A DNA stretch of 64,000 nt from Phytoamicus setariae (GTDB lineage Bacteria > Pseudomonadota > Alphaproteobacteria > Rhizobiales > Rhizobiaceae): NCBI RefSeq assembly GCF_016722925.1, contig NZ_JAEQNC010000001.1, positions 62,001 through 126,000 of the forward strand, given 5' to 3'. Every line of letters starts with the position of its first letter. The stretch's first letter is position 1. Position numbers and translations under genes: made by a program. A model generated the notes under the pieces. It saw nothing but the letters and a program-made list of their open reading frames with translations. It was not told the origin of the DNA and did not search any database. This document shows positions 1 through 7,765 of the stretch, piece by piece.

Positions 1-458
1 TCCGTATCGCCCCCGTTGTGGACAATCTCCTCGTAGCGGCGGCTGGCGCGCACTTCGGGCGAGGCGGTGACGTAGAGCTTGGCCGCTGCGTCAGGGCAGA
101 CAACGGTGCCGATATCGCGCCCATCGAGCACTGTGCCCGGATTGCGGCGGGAGAAAGCGCGCTGCGCCTCGACCAGTGCTTTGCGCAGCTTCGGCATGAC
201 GGCGATCTTGGAAGCGGCCTCGCCGATTTCGTGCGCGGAAAGAACCGTCCGATCCAGCCCGGCGAGCTCGATGGACCGGGCGATACGAACGGCAACAGCC
301 TCATTGTCGAAGGGAAGGCCCGCATCGATCATCGCCTTGGCGACCGCACGATATGTCAGCCCGGTATCGAGGTGATGAAAACCATAGGCGTCGGCAATCA
401 GGCGGGAAAGCGTTCCTTTGCCTGCTGCGGCCGGGCCATCTATGGCAATCACAGTCAT
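1..458 (-). CDS. cmk: Cytidylate kinase (5' part, runs off the left edge)
   Basis: Transfers phosphate from ATP to CMP/dCMP in the cytoplasm for nucleotide synthesis. The reverse-strand translation starts [20 protein letters not shown], which contains the P-loop GPAAAGKGT, followed by [13 protein letters not shown] and the [17 protein letters not shown] stretch typical of CMP kinases. About 152 codons are present and the C-terminus lies outside the window. In many rhizobia cmk lies between aroA and rpsA (recalled, not checked). Here the 211 bases upstream hold no gene, and the next gene is a broken hydrolase rather than aroA. Confidence 0.95.
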   Translation of the reverse strand, partial: MTVIAIDGPAAAGKGTLSRLIADAYGFHHLDTGLTYRAVAKAMIDAGLPFDNEAVAVRIARSIELAGLDRTVLSAHEIGEAASKIAVMPKLRKALVEAQRAFSRRNPGTVLDGRDIGTVVCPDAAAKLYVTASPEVRASRRYEEIVHNGGDT

Positions 459-669
459 CTACAGTTCCATAGCTTAAGAATCGCGGGCTGTGGCCGCTTT
501 ACGCAGGGTTTATTAAGGAACCCCGCCGGGAATGCCAAGCAATTGTGACTGCCGCGCGTCAGTTTTCGTCCGGAATTGCGGAAGAATTGCGACACTGCCG
601 ATGCTCGGCCAATGCATTGCAACTATGTGCAGTGCGGCTCGCCGGCTCCGTCTTACGGCAGGAACAGCT

Positions 670-1472
670 TCACGCGACTGGCTCTCGAAGGAGCGCGAGG
701 ATGGTGTCGTTGAAAAACCGAGGCCTCTGGAGCGGCGCGAAGTGGCTGACGCCGGCAAGGTGGACGAGCTCGGCGCCCGGGATGTTGTACGCCAGGTATT
801 GTGCATGCTCAGGCTTGATGAATTCATCGTATTCGGCATGCAGGATAGTTACTGGTACGGAAATCCCGGCCAGGTCTTGCGCCGTGTAGTTGGGCTCCGT
901 TCTCTGCATTTGCCCGACGGCCTCCACGAATGCTTCAAACTGGTCGGGTGTTTCCGAAAGCGTGGCATAATCTTTGCCATGTCGGCTGAAGCAGCGATCG
1001 ATGATCGGGGTCGGCACGAATTCCTTCGTCCCGCCGGGGTCAATGTTACAGGCGAAGAACAGGACGCCATCCACCCGTTCAGGGTGATGGTGGGCAAGAA
1101 TGAGGCCGGTACAGGCGCCGTCGCTCCAACCGACCACCGCAGCGTGCTCGATCTGGAGTGCATCCATGACCGCGAGTGTGTCGGATGCAAGCAGATCGTA
1201 AGTGAATGGTCTTGCGTCGCGTGCTGCCCGTGCCCGCGCGTGTCCATGACAGTGACACAGAAGGCGGCCGCAACGAGCGACTCCACCTGGTAACCCCAAT
1301 TGCCGCTATGGCCGAGCCCGCCGTGCAGCAACAGCACTGCCGGTCCCTGACCATAGGATGCATACCAGATCCGGGCGCCGTTCCTGATAACATGCCCTTG
1401 AACCTGCGGCTCTGGCAGGGGAGGCGCGCCTTGTGCTTCGAACTGCAGGAGGTCGTCATCCTCGATGTTCAT
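670..1472 (-). pseudogene. Alpha/beta hydrolase, frameshifted
   Basis: Two reverse-strand frames together make one alpha/beta hydrolase. The first part (1472 down to about 1230) carries LLLHGGLGHSGNW, the oxyanion-hole HGG region, and ends at VMDTRGHG. The second frame continues with RDARPFTYDLLASDTLAVMD, the nucleophile elbow GWSDG, and the C-terminal HAEYDEF and GVSHFAPLQ, which supply the acid and histidine. The frames meet at about 1217-1231. All catalytic residues remain, so this is either a recent frameshift or a sequencing error in a GC-rich stretch. A GTG at 1478 is an alternative start. The substrate cannot be told. Confidence 0.8.
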
Positions 1473-1559
1473 GGCCACAGACGTCGTGTTGCATATTCAG
1501 GGATCGCAAGCCTCCTGATTTCAAGCCAAGTCCGTGTGCCGGCCTGGTGAAAGCCGGTG

Positions 1560-2051
1560 TCACGGCTTTGTTGCGTCGTCATAGGTATAGCGGAAGGTGC
1601 AACAGCTCGCACCGGCCATGATAGTCTGCTTGCGCTCCAGCTTGATGTTGGGATCGTAGCCCTGACAGAAGGTGCCATCGCGATTGCAGGACATCAGGTG
1701 GCCGATGTCGCCCAATCCCATCTCCTTGTAGGTTTCTGCATATTTGCAGCGGGTGACATTGAAGTCAAAGCGCTCGTCAGAGGCGTCGAGGACTTCAATT
1801 TCGAGCGCCCCGTCGTGCGTCCAGAGCTCGTAAAGCTTGATGAAATCCGCCAGTGAGGTACGCCCATCCGGTGCGCGGGCCGCAAAGGCCTGTCCCTCGG
1901 CGATCGCTGCCTTGCGAATGGCCGAATCCAGCACGGCATCGGCCTTTTCCTTGCCGAAGGCTTCGACCATTTCGGCGTGAATCGGCCCGATGACCTGCGC
2001 CTGCAGGCTGCGCTTGAGAAGAACTGGGAGATTGAGAGGTTGTTCGCTCAT
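1560..2051 (-). CDS. L-2-amino-thiazoline-4-carboxylate hydrolase-like protein
   Basis: 163 residues. It resembles the family named after ATC hydrolase, an enzyme of D,L-2-aminothiazoline-4-carboxylate to cysteine conversion in pseudomonads. Family-like features are the N-terminal helical segment, the conserved TRCKYAETYKEMG block near residues 103-115, GHLMSCNRDGTFCQGY, and the C-terminal GASCCTFRYTYD. The conserved cysteines are visible. AGGAA sits ahead of the ATG. It is a lone minus-strand gene between the broken hydrolase and the FG-GAP gene. Most rhizobial members of this family are untested, so the named reaction is an inference from family membership. Confidence 0.75.
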   Translation of the reverse strand: MSEQPLNLPVLLKRSLQAQVIGPIHAEMVEAFGKEKADAVLDSAIRKAAIAEGQAFAARAPDGRTSLADFIKLYELWTHDGALEIEVLDASDERFDFNVTRCKYAETYKEMGLGDIGHLMSCNRDGTFCQGYDPNIKLERKQTIMAGASCCTFRYTYDDATKP

Positions 2052-2117
2052 TGTGGTATTCCTAAGCAGATAGAGGGGATTTCGGTGCCGTGCGCTCGCC
2101 CCCTGTTGGCCGCACCC

Positions 2118-3722
2118 TTATTGTGCAGCCCATTCCGCCACCTTTGCATCCCGTTTGACAAGGTAGATCTTGCCACCCTGCACGCTTTGCCATTCTCCGG
2201 CCGCGCCGTCCGGCCAGATAACCCTGACGTCGGCTGTGGATGCCTCGCCAAGACCGAAATGCCGGAAACCGAGCTCGCCGCCGGCATGGCCGCCGCCAAT
2301 GGTGATCTCGCGCCGCACCGTGACGTCGCCGCAACGCACCTCGACCCAGGCGCCGATGGCATCGCGATTGGCGCCGGTCTGCTGGAGTTTCAACTCGACC
2401 CAGTTGCCGGCGTCCTTGCTCACATTACGCCAGAGTTGGGCGGTCTTCCAGCGATTGACGACCACGAGATCGATCAGGCCGTCAAGATTGAAGTCGGTCA
2501 ATGCCGCGCCGCGAGCCACGTCCATGCTGGCGATGCCCGCCTTGTCCCCGACTTCCGTGAACTTGCCGTCGGCAAGCTGCAGCAGAAGGTTATTGGGGTC
2601 CTTCTTGGCGAAATCCTGCATTTCCGCCACGTTGCCTTTGGCGATGAACAGGTCGACACGGCCGTCATTGTTGACGTCTTCGAACTGGGTATGCCAGGCC
2701 GTCGACGGATGCCAGTCGCCGCCTGCATAGGGGCGGTGGGCGGTGACACCCTTGGCGAAGGCTATATCGGCATAGGATGGCTTCGGCTTGCCGTCCTTGG
2801 GCACGGCAGCCAGCGACTGCAGCTTGTTGTCCGCCATCGATGTCAGGAAGTATTCGGGATATCCGTCGGAATCGAGATCGTAGCTGGCGATGCCCATGCC
2901 CCAGATCCTCAGGTACTTCCAGCCTTCCGCAAGCGTATAGAGCTCGGGTTTCTTGCCGGGCTCGACTTTCCACATCTGCTCCTGCCCGCCCTTGTAGTAT
3001 TCGCGGTCGTTGGAGACGCGCAGGCTTGGCGTGCCGGAACGATTCCAGTCGGTGAACATGATCGACAGCGGGCAGAAGCTGGGCTTTAGCGGCAGCGGCG
3101 CGGCGAATTTCTTTGCTGCATCCGACACAGGCCGTATCAGCCAGTTTTCCGTACAGGTTCCCCAGGGGTAGGTATCTTCGTTGCGATCGACATAGGTGCC
3201 GAATGCCAGTGTCGGCCACACGGCGCCGCGCTCGAATGTGGCGGCAAATGCCGTGTTCCAGAAATCTCCGCCATTGAAATTCCAGGCTTCATTGGCTCGC
3301 TCGAAGCGGCACGCGCCGAGGCCGCGCATCAGCACGTTTTCGCCGACGCGCAGCACGGCAAGATCGGTGATGCCGTCGCCATCGATGTCGATGGGGTAGG
3401 CGCCCGTGACTTTGTCGAGTTCAAGCCCGCTCGCCTGCTTGGTGAATTTCAATGCGCCGCCGCGTGTCGAGGCATTGCGGTAGAAGGTGGCGGGGTTTTC
3501 GCCGCCGGCGAGGTAGAGGTCCGCAAAGCCATCGTCATTACAATCGAAACTCGCCGCTCCGCCGCCGACCATGTACTGCCAGTCTCCGGCATAGATGCTG
3601 TCGATGCCGGCGCTCGCCGTCTCCTCCTGAAAAGATGGGACGGCAACAGTGGTTTCTGCGGCTAGCGCCAACGTTGTCAGCGACAGGCTTGTGATGACGG
3701 CAGAGAGAAGGACGAGTCGCAT
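2118..3722 (-). CDS. Exported FG-GAP/VCBS repeat protein with C-terminal ASPIC/UnbV domain (CRTAC1-like)
   Basis: 534 residues with a signal peptide (MRLVLLSAVITSLSLTTLALA, cleavage after about residue 21). At least five calcium-binding loops of the DxDxDGxxD type are seen: DCNDDGFADLYLAGG, DIDGDGITDLAVL, DLDSDGYPEYFL, DVNNDGRVDLFIA and DFNLDGLIDLVVV. They imply a beta-propeller outside the cytoplasm. The last ~80 residues (GANRDAIGAWVEV to VIWPDG) match the ASPIC/UnbV domain found in CRTAC1 proteins. Only three bases separate its start from the stop of the upstream haloperoxidase-like gene, so they are almost certainly co-transcribed. No enzymatic role is visible; a binding or scaffold role is inferred. 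Confidence 0.85.
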   Translation of the reverse strand: MRLVLLSAVITSLSLTTLALAAETTVAVPSFQEETASAGIDSIYAGDWQYMVGGGAASFDCNDDGFADLYLAGGENPATFYRNASTRGGALKFTKQASGLELDKVTGAYPIDIDGDGITDLAVLRVGENVLMRGLGACRFERANEAWNFNGGDFWNTAFAATFERGAVWPTLAFGTYVDRNEDTYPWGTCTENWLIRPVSDAAKKFAAPLPLKPSFCPLSIMFTDWNRSGTPSLRVSNDREYYKGGQEQMWKVEPGKKPELYTLAEGWKYLRIWGMGIASYDLDSDGYPEYFLTSMADNKLQSLAAVPKDGKPKPSYADIAFAKGVTAHRPYAGGDWHPSTAWHTQFEDVNNDGRVDLFIAKGNVAEMQDFAKKDPNNLLLQLADGKFTEVGDKAGIASMDVARGAALTDFNLDGLIDLVVVNRWKTAQLWRNVSKDAGNWVELKLQQTGANRDAIGAWVEVRCGDVTVRREITIGGGHAGGELGFRHFGLGEASTADVRVIWPDGAAGEWQSVQGGKIYLVKRDAKVAEWAAQ

Positions 3723-3725
3723 TGC

Positions 3726-5051
3726 TTACTTCCTCGTCTTGAGCTTGTTGGTGTAGGCGCCGATGCACTTGCCCTGATCGAGACCCAGCTTGATCGCCGA
3801 GCGGTAATGGATGCCACCATAGAGCCGCGAAATGCCGGCTTCTTCGGCCGCATGCCAGAAGCTGGTGAACTTGCGCGGAATTAGCCCGTCTGCCTCGTGG
3901 GTGGCGTCCACGAAGGCGTGGTTTTCGCCAAAAAGGTCGGCAAGCACCACGGCCGCCGCGCCCGACTGGGTCGAATGCCCCGAGGGATATTCAGGGAAGG
4001 GCGGCGTGATCAGCAGTGCCTCCCACTTCGGGTCCATCAGGCGCTTGATATAGGTAATCGGACGAACGAGGTCGTACTTGAACTTGGCGTCCCAGCAGCC
4101 GATGAACGAGTCTGCAAGCGTCACGCCGAGACGGGCCTGAACCTCGACGACCTTATCCACTTTGGCATGCTCTTGGTCCAGCACCTGCATGGCAATGGAT
4201 ATCCAGTGGCCGGGAGGCGTTGGCGACAGCATCGGATCATCAGACCAGAAGCGGGCAATGGCCCGCTGTTCCGGGGTTAGCGTGTTGACGGTCTCATAGA
4301 CCTCCAGTCCTTCCTTGTAGAAGGCGGAATTCTTGTCTTCGCTGTATTCTGGCGGCGGAGGAAGGCCGCAGGTCGCGCCATCCGGCATCGCAAAGGTGCG
4401 GTTCTTGCCCCATGCGGGCAGAAGCGGGGTTTGCTGCTGGGCGATCTTGCTGGTCGGCACCCAGTGGGCCGGGCCGGGCGTCAGCTTGTATTCGAGCGGA
4501 AAGCCCATGTTTTCGACGACGGCGCCGCCATCGGTTTCGGACCATTTGAGGATATGCTCTGCCACTGCCTTGCCGTGCGCTTCTGAGCGCGCAACCACGT
4601 CATCAGGCAAGCCGTCAGCAACCTTCGCCCGCATCTTCTTGGACATGGCGGCCAGCGCCCGCTGCCCGGTCGGGCCGGTATGGGTAAAGAAGTTCTGGGC
4701 CGCAAATGCGATCGCGGCGTCCAATACCACGGCCTCGTCATAAGTCTTGCCTGCCTCGCGTTGCGGCGCGGGCGTCAGCGCATTCAGTTGGCCGGCAAGC
4801 GACCTGAGATCGCCGGGCCCGGTGGCCGTCGCCTCGAAGGCTGTCACGCCCAGATAGGCGAAGCTGCGGCTGGCAACTGGCGGCGAATAGGTCGGCGTAT
4901 GCCGCACCAGTTCCAGCACGAGCCTGTACCAGTTGCTGAGCACCTTCTCGGGCGGCAGGCTGCCTGCCTGTGCCGTGGTGGCCCCTAGTGCGAGAAAAAA
5001 CGTCAAGGAAAGTGTGATCGCCATGGCAATCACGTTGCGAACCAACTTCAT
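3726..5051 (-). CDS. Exported vanadium-dependent haloperoxidase / PAP2-family protein
   Basis: 441 residues with a signal peptide (cleavage near AQAG, residue 30). The C-terminal half has the vanadate/phosphate pocket of the PAP2-haloperoxidase fold: DAKFKYDLVRP (K323, R330), PPFPEYPSGHS (H359) and SRLYGGIHYRS (R409, H415). This could be a halide-oxidising enzyme or an acid phosphatase; the two share the pocket and cannot be separated by eye. It is the first gene of a two-gene unit with the FG-GAP protein, and both are predicted to act in the periplasm or outside the cell. GGGGG precedes the ATG. Confidence 0.85.
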   Translation of the reverse strand: MKLVRNVIAMAITLSLTFFLALGATTAQAGSLPPEKVLSNWYRLVLELVRHTPTYSPPVASRSFAYLGVTAFEATATGPGDLRSLAGQLNALTPAPQREAGKTYDEAVVLDAAIAFAAQNFFTHTGPTGQRALAAMSKKMRAKVADGLPDDVVARSEAHGKAVAEHILKWSETDGGAVVENMGFPLEYKLTPGPAHWVPTSKIAQQQTPLLPAWGKNRTFAMPDGATCGLPPPPEYSEDKNSAFYKEGLEVYETVNTLTPEQRAIARFWSDDPMLSPTPPGHWISIAMQVLDQEHAKVDKVVEVQARLGVTLADSFIGCWDAKFKYDLVRPITYIKRLMDPKWEALLITPPFPEYPSGHSTQSGAAAVVLADLFGENHAFVDATHEADGLIPRKFTSFWHAAEEAGISRLYGGIHYRSAIKLGLDQGKCIGAYTNKLKTRK

Positions 5052-5162
5052 CTGTACCCCCGCGTGCGGCGTATTCTTGTGTCGGCCTGCACACCATGAT
5101 TAAGCATGGCCTGCAGGTTCTTCGCAAGTATATTCAGATGTCGCTTGGAGTCCTGAGAGACT

Positions 5163-5867
5163 CTAGTAATTCAATCTTGGATACCAGTCGGGTGCTCGGC
5201 CCTCGGGCGTGCTGTCAAGGATTGTCCAGAGCGGCATCAGGTCGGGCGCGCCGCGAGGGTCCTGTCCGGGATCTGCCGTTGCTTGGCTCATCTCGCCGCC
5301 CCAAAAGTGGCGAATCGTGCCGTCCCGTCGGGTGAAGACGTTGAATGCGGCATCGTCGCTGCCGTCAGCCGGCCATGCATGATAATCGCGGCTGAATTCG
5401 CCAGTCGGATCGGAAAAGAGCGGCAGGTTGTGCCAGCCACGCTCCTTCTTGAAAGCCAGCAGCCTTTCAAGCGGCGACCGTGCCACGACGGCAAAGGCGA
5501 CCCGCTGCCGGATGTCGGGAACTTCGCCGTCCCAGGATGACAGAAGCGAGGTACACATGGGGCAAGGCCGCTCGCGTTCAGGACCGAACATGTAGCTGTA
5601 GACAACCAGGGTTTCCTTGTCGTCGAAGAGGTCTTCGAAACTGGCTTGCCCGTTCGGCCCGTCGAACATGTAGTGCTTCTTGACTTTGCCGCCCGGCGGC
5701 AGGGCTCGCCGTTGTTCGGCGACACGCTCGATGTGGCGGCGGAGTTCGATTTCTTCGGCCAACAGCGCATCGCGCGCCTGTCGGTATTCTTCGGATTCAT
5801 TGGGGAACCTGACGCCATTTGACCTGGCAAGTTCGATGGCGGGCTTGAGTGGCTCGGCAGCAGTCAT
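5163..5867 (-). CDS. DUF899 thioredoxin-like protein
   Basis: 234 residues from the ATG at 5867, chosen because GGGAGGA lies just upstream; an in-frame extension of 13 codons upstream is less likely. It has KKHYMFDGPNGQASFEDLF, then VVYSYMFGPERERPCPMC with a CxxC pair at about C102 and C105, and an AhpC/TSA-like tail with YHAWPADGSDDAAFNVF. DUF899 proteins are thioredoxin-fold proteins of unknown substrate. It lies 111 bp upstream of the haloperoxidase-like gene on the same strand, so shared transcription is possible. A redox role is inferred from the CxxC only. Confidence 0.85.
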   Translation of the reverse strand: MTAAEPLKPAIELARSNGVRFPNESEEYRQARDALLAEEIELRRHIERVAEQRRALPPGGKVKKHYMFDGPNGQASFEDLFDDKETLVVYSYMFGPERERPCPMCTSLLSSWDGEVPDIRQRVAFAVVARSPLERLLAFKKERGWHNLPLFSDPTGEFSRDYHAWPADGSDDAAFNVFTRRDGTIRHFWGGEMSQATADPGQDPRGAPDLMPLWTILDSTPEGRAPDWYPRLNY

Positions 5868-5971
5868 GTTGTCCTCCCTTGGTGCTGGCCTGCATGCTCC
5901 CTTCAACCTTATTGCGCCGGTAAAGTTCCGGGCAACCCATGTTAAGGCAAAATGCGGGCTGCCGGAAGACG

Positions 5972-6562
5972 TCAGGCGCGCGCGCCCCTTGCGATAAGCC
6001 CGACGAAATCGTCGATTTCCTGCTCCAGAACTTCAAGCGGCAGGCCGACAAAGCGTCCTTCGAGACTGATCGAGATGACGCCATGCACCGCTCCAAACAA
6101 CGTTCGGGCGCGAATGAAGCGGGCCTCATCGGAAAGCGAAGGCTGCAACTGCTTGAGTGGCTCGGCGATCAGGCCGATCAGGAACAGGTGCTCGGCGAGG
6201 TGCCAGTCGGGTGTGGATTGCCGCTGGTGCTCGAACAGGGCGCGCCAGAGATTGCGGTTGGCGACGGCGAAGGCGAGGTAGCCGCGCGCCAGATGCCGCA
6301 GGGTGTCGACCGGGCCGTCGATCGGGCCGGCCGTCTCTTCCAACGAGTGCTCCAGAGCGGCGAGCGTGGAAGAGTTCACATGGATGACGAGTTCGTCGAG
6401 ATCGGCGAAGGCAGTATAGAGACCGCCCAACGCGCAGCCGGCATCCTGTGTGATCTCGCGGGCCCGGAGGTTTGCCAGCCCTTCGCTGGCAATGCGGTTG
6501 CGCGCCGCCTCGATCAACCGAGCCTTCAGGTCCTCGCGCTTTTCTTCTCTTTTGCCAGCCAT
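5972..6562 (-). CDS. TetR/AcrR-family repressor
   Basis: 196 residues. The N-terminal helix-turn-helix spans about residues 14-58 (LIEAARNRIASEGLANLRAR, then LGGLYTAFADLDELV). The ligand domain contains RHLARGYLAFAVANRNLWRALFEH, typical of the TetR group with a WHG-type C-terminal domain. It is divergent from the PspA-like gene across a 110-bp region holding three near-identical palindromes, one of them 22 bp from its own start. Autoregulation and control of the rightward cluster are therefore likely. The inducer is unknown. Confidence 0.9.
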   Translation of the reverse strand: MAGKREEKREDLKARLIEAARNRIASEGLANLRAREITQDAGCALGGLYTAFADLDELVIHVNSSTLAALEHSLEETAGPIDGPVDTLRHLARGYLAFAVANRNLWRALFEHQRQSTPDWHLAEHLFLIGLIAEPLKQLQPSLSDEARFIRARTLFGAVHGVISISLEGRFVGLPLEVLEQEIDDFVGLIARGARA

Positions 6563-6583
6563 TAACCATTCCGTTTCGATTCA

Positions 6584-6655
6584 TGAACGTCGTTCAAATT
6601 AGTTCTTGAACGACGTTCATGATTCTGCCATAAGTTACTTCTTGAACAACGTTCA
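6584..6655. promoter_or_regulatory. Three palindromic TetR operators
   Basis: Three 13-bp sites share the palindrome TGAACGWCGTTCA: 6584-6596 (TGAACGTCGTTCA), 6607-6619 (TGAACGACGTTCA) and 6643-6655 (TGAACAACGTTCA, one mismatch). Their centres are 23 and 36 bp apart, and they fill the divergent intergenic space between the TetR gene and the PspA-like gene. The third ends 17 bp before the rightward ATG, so a bound repressor would block both promoters. The match to this particular TetR protein is inferred from position. Confidence 0.85.
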
Positions 6656-6672
6656 TAACTGGGAGGTTACAA

Positions 6673-7359
6673 ATGTTCAAACAATTTCTGACTTTGCTGC
6701 GCGGCCGGGCATACGATGCCGAGCAGGCATTCTCCGACCGCAACGCCGTGCCGCTCCTCAGCCAGCAGATCCGTGATGCCGCAGGTTCCGTGCAGGCGGC
6801 GCGGCGAGCAGTCGCCGTTGCCATCGCCCAGAACGAACAGGAAAAGGGCCAGCATGCCGCGATCCAGATCCGCATCGCGGATCTCGAAATCCGCACGCTG
6901 GCCGCACTTGAACAAGGCAGCGAAGCCCTTGCCCGGGAAGCGGCCGAAGCGCTGGCCTATCTCGAAGCCGAGCGCGACATTTCGCAGAAGGCGCAGGCCC
7001 AGTTTACCGCCACGATCGACAAACTGAAGGCGATTGTGCGCAATGCCGAAGCCCGGCTGCAGGCTTTGCAGCGCGGTGAACGGCTGGCCCGTGCCACCGA
7101 GGAAACCCAGAAGCTCGACCTTGCGGTCGCAGGCCCGGGCTTGGCCACGCTCGATGAGGCCGAGGAAACGCTTGCCCGGCTTAGGATTCGCCAGAGCCAG
7201 AACGAAACCACCGCATCGGTGCTCCGGAACATGGAAGGTTCGATCCGTCCCGCCGGCATCATCGAAAAGCTGGCCAATGCCGGCTGCGGCGCACCGCTTC
7301 GCACCTCCGCAGACGATGTGCTCGTGCGCCTCCGCGGGCGCATGAACTCCGCCGCCTGA
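6673..7359 (+). CDS. PspA/IM30-family membrane-stress protein
   Basis: 228 residues, almost entirely helical with long heptad-like stretches from about residue 25 to 180. It starts MFKQFLTLLRGRAYDAEQAF, like PspA, whose amphipathic first helix binds membranes. PspA-family proteins coat and stabilise the inner membrane during envelope stress. The C-terminal ~40 residues (IRPAGIIEKLANAGCGAPLR) are specific to this branch. GGGAGG precedes the ATG. It is first in a run with the YiaA-like gene (32 bp gap) and the acyltransferase gene, under the TetR operators rather than a PspF/sigma-54 system. Confidence 0.85.
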   Translation: MFKQFLTLLRGRAYDAEQAFSDRNAVPLLSQQIRDAAGSVQAARRAVAVAIAQNEQEKGQHAAIQIRIADLEIRTLAALEQGSEALAREAAEALAYLEAERDISQKAQAQFTATIDKLKAIVRNAEARLQALQRGERLARATEETQKLDLAVAGPGLATLDEAEETLARLRIRQSQNETTASVLRNMEGSIRPAGIIEKLANAGCGAPLRTSADDVLVRLRGRMNSAA

Positions 7360-7391
7360 ACCGTATTCCATTTGACGAAGGGATCACCACG

Positions 7392-7673
7392 ATGAACGAC
7401 AGTTTCCAGAAACACTCCTCCAGCTGGGTCAGCTTCTCCTATATCTCTTTCGGCGCGGCTGCCTTCATGCTCGCCATGGGCCTATACATGATGCCGCTCG
7501 ACCTGTGGGGAAAAGGCTATCTTGCCATGGGTATCCTGATGCTGGTGCAGACCACGGTGAATATGACCAAGACGCTGCGTGACAACAGCGAGGCTGAAAA
7601 ACTCATCCGCAAGGTCGAGGACGCCCGGACCGAGAAGCTTCTCGTGAACTTCAATCGTAACGGCGAAAGCTGA
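7392..7673 (+). CDS. YiaA/YiaB-type two-helix inner-membrane protein
   Basis: 93 residues with two membrane segments: WVSFSYISFGAAAFMLAMGLY and LWGKGYLAMGILMLVQTTVN. These are followed by KTLRDNSEAEKLIRKVEDARTEKLL, a charged cytoplasmic tail that reads as an amphipathic helix. The layout matches the YiaA/YiaB inner-membrane family, whose function is unknown. It lies 32 bp after the PspA-like gene, so a shared membrane-stress role is inferred. Confidence 0.85.
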   Translation: MNDSFQKHSSSWVSFSYISFGAAAFMLAMGLYMMPLDLWGKGYLAMGILMLVQTTVNMTKTLRDNSEAEKLIRKVEDARTEKLLVNFNRNGES

Positions 7674-7765
7674 GCTTTCTTAACCACACCACAGGGTTGT
7701 TGCGCTGTTCAACTTTTGCGTAACCACTCTGTGGCTCTCTCTTCGGAATTAACGAGGGACGTGCC

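Noticed and set aside
1977-3089. A 370-codon open frame on the plus strand
   Set aside because: Shadow of the FG-GAP gene; repeated Asp/Gly codons leave the opposite frame open.
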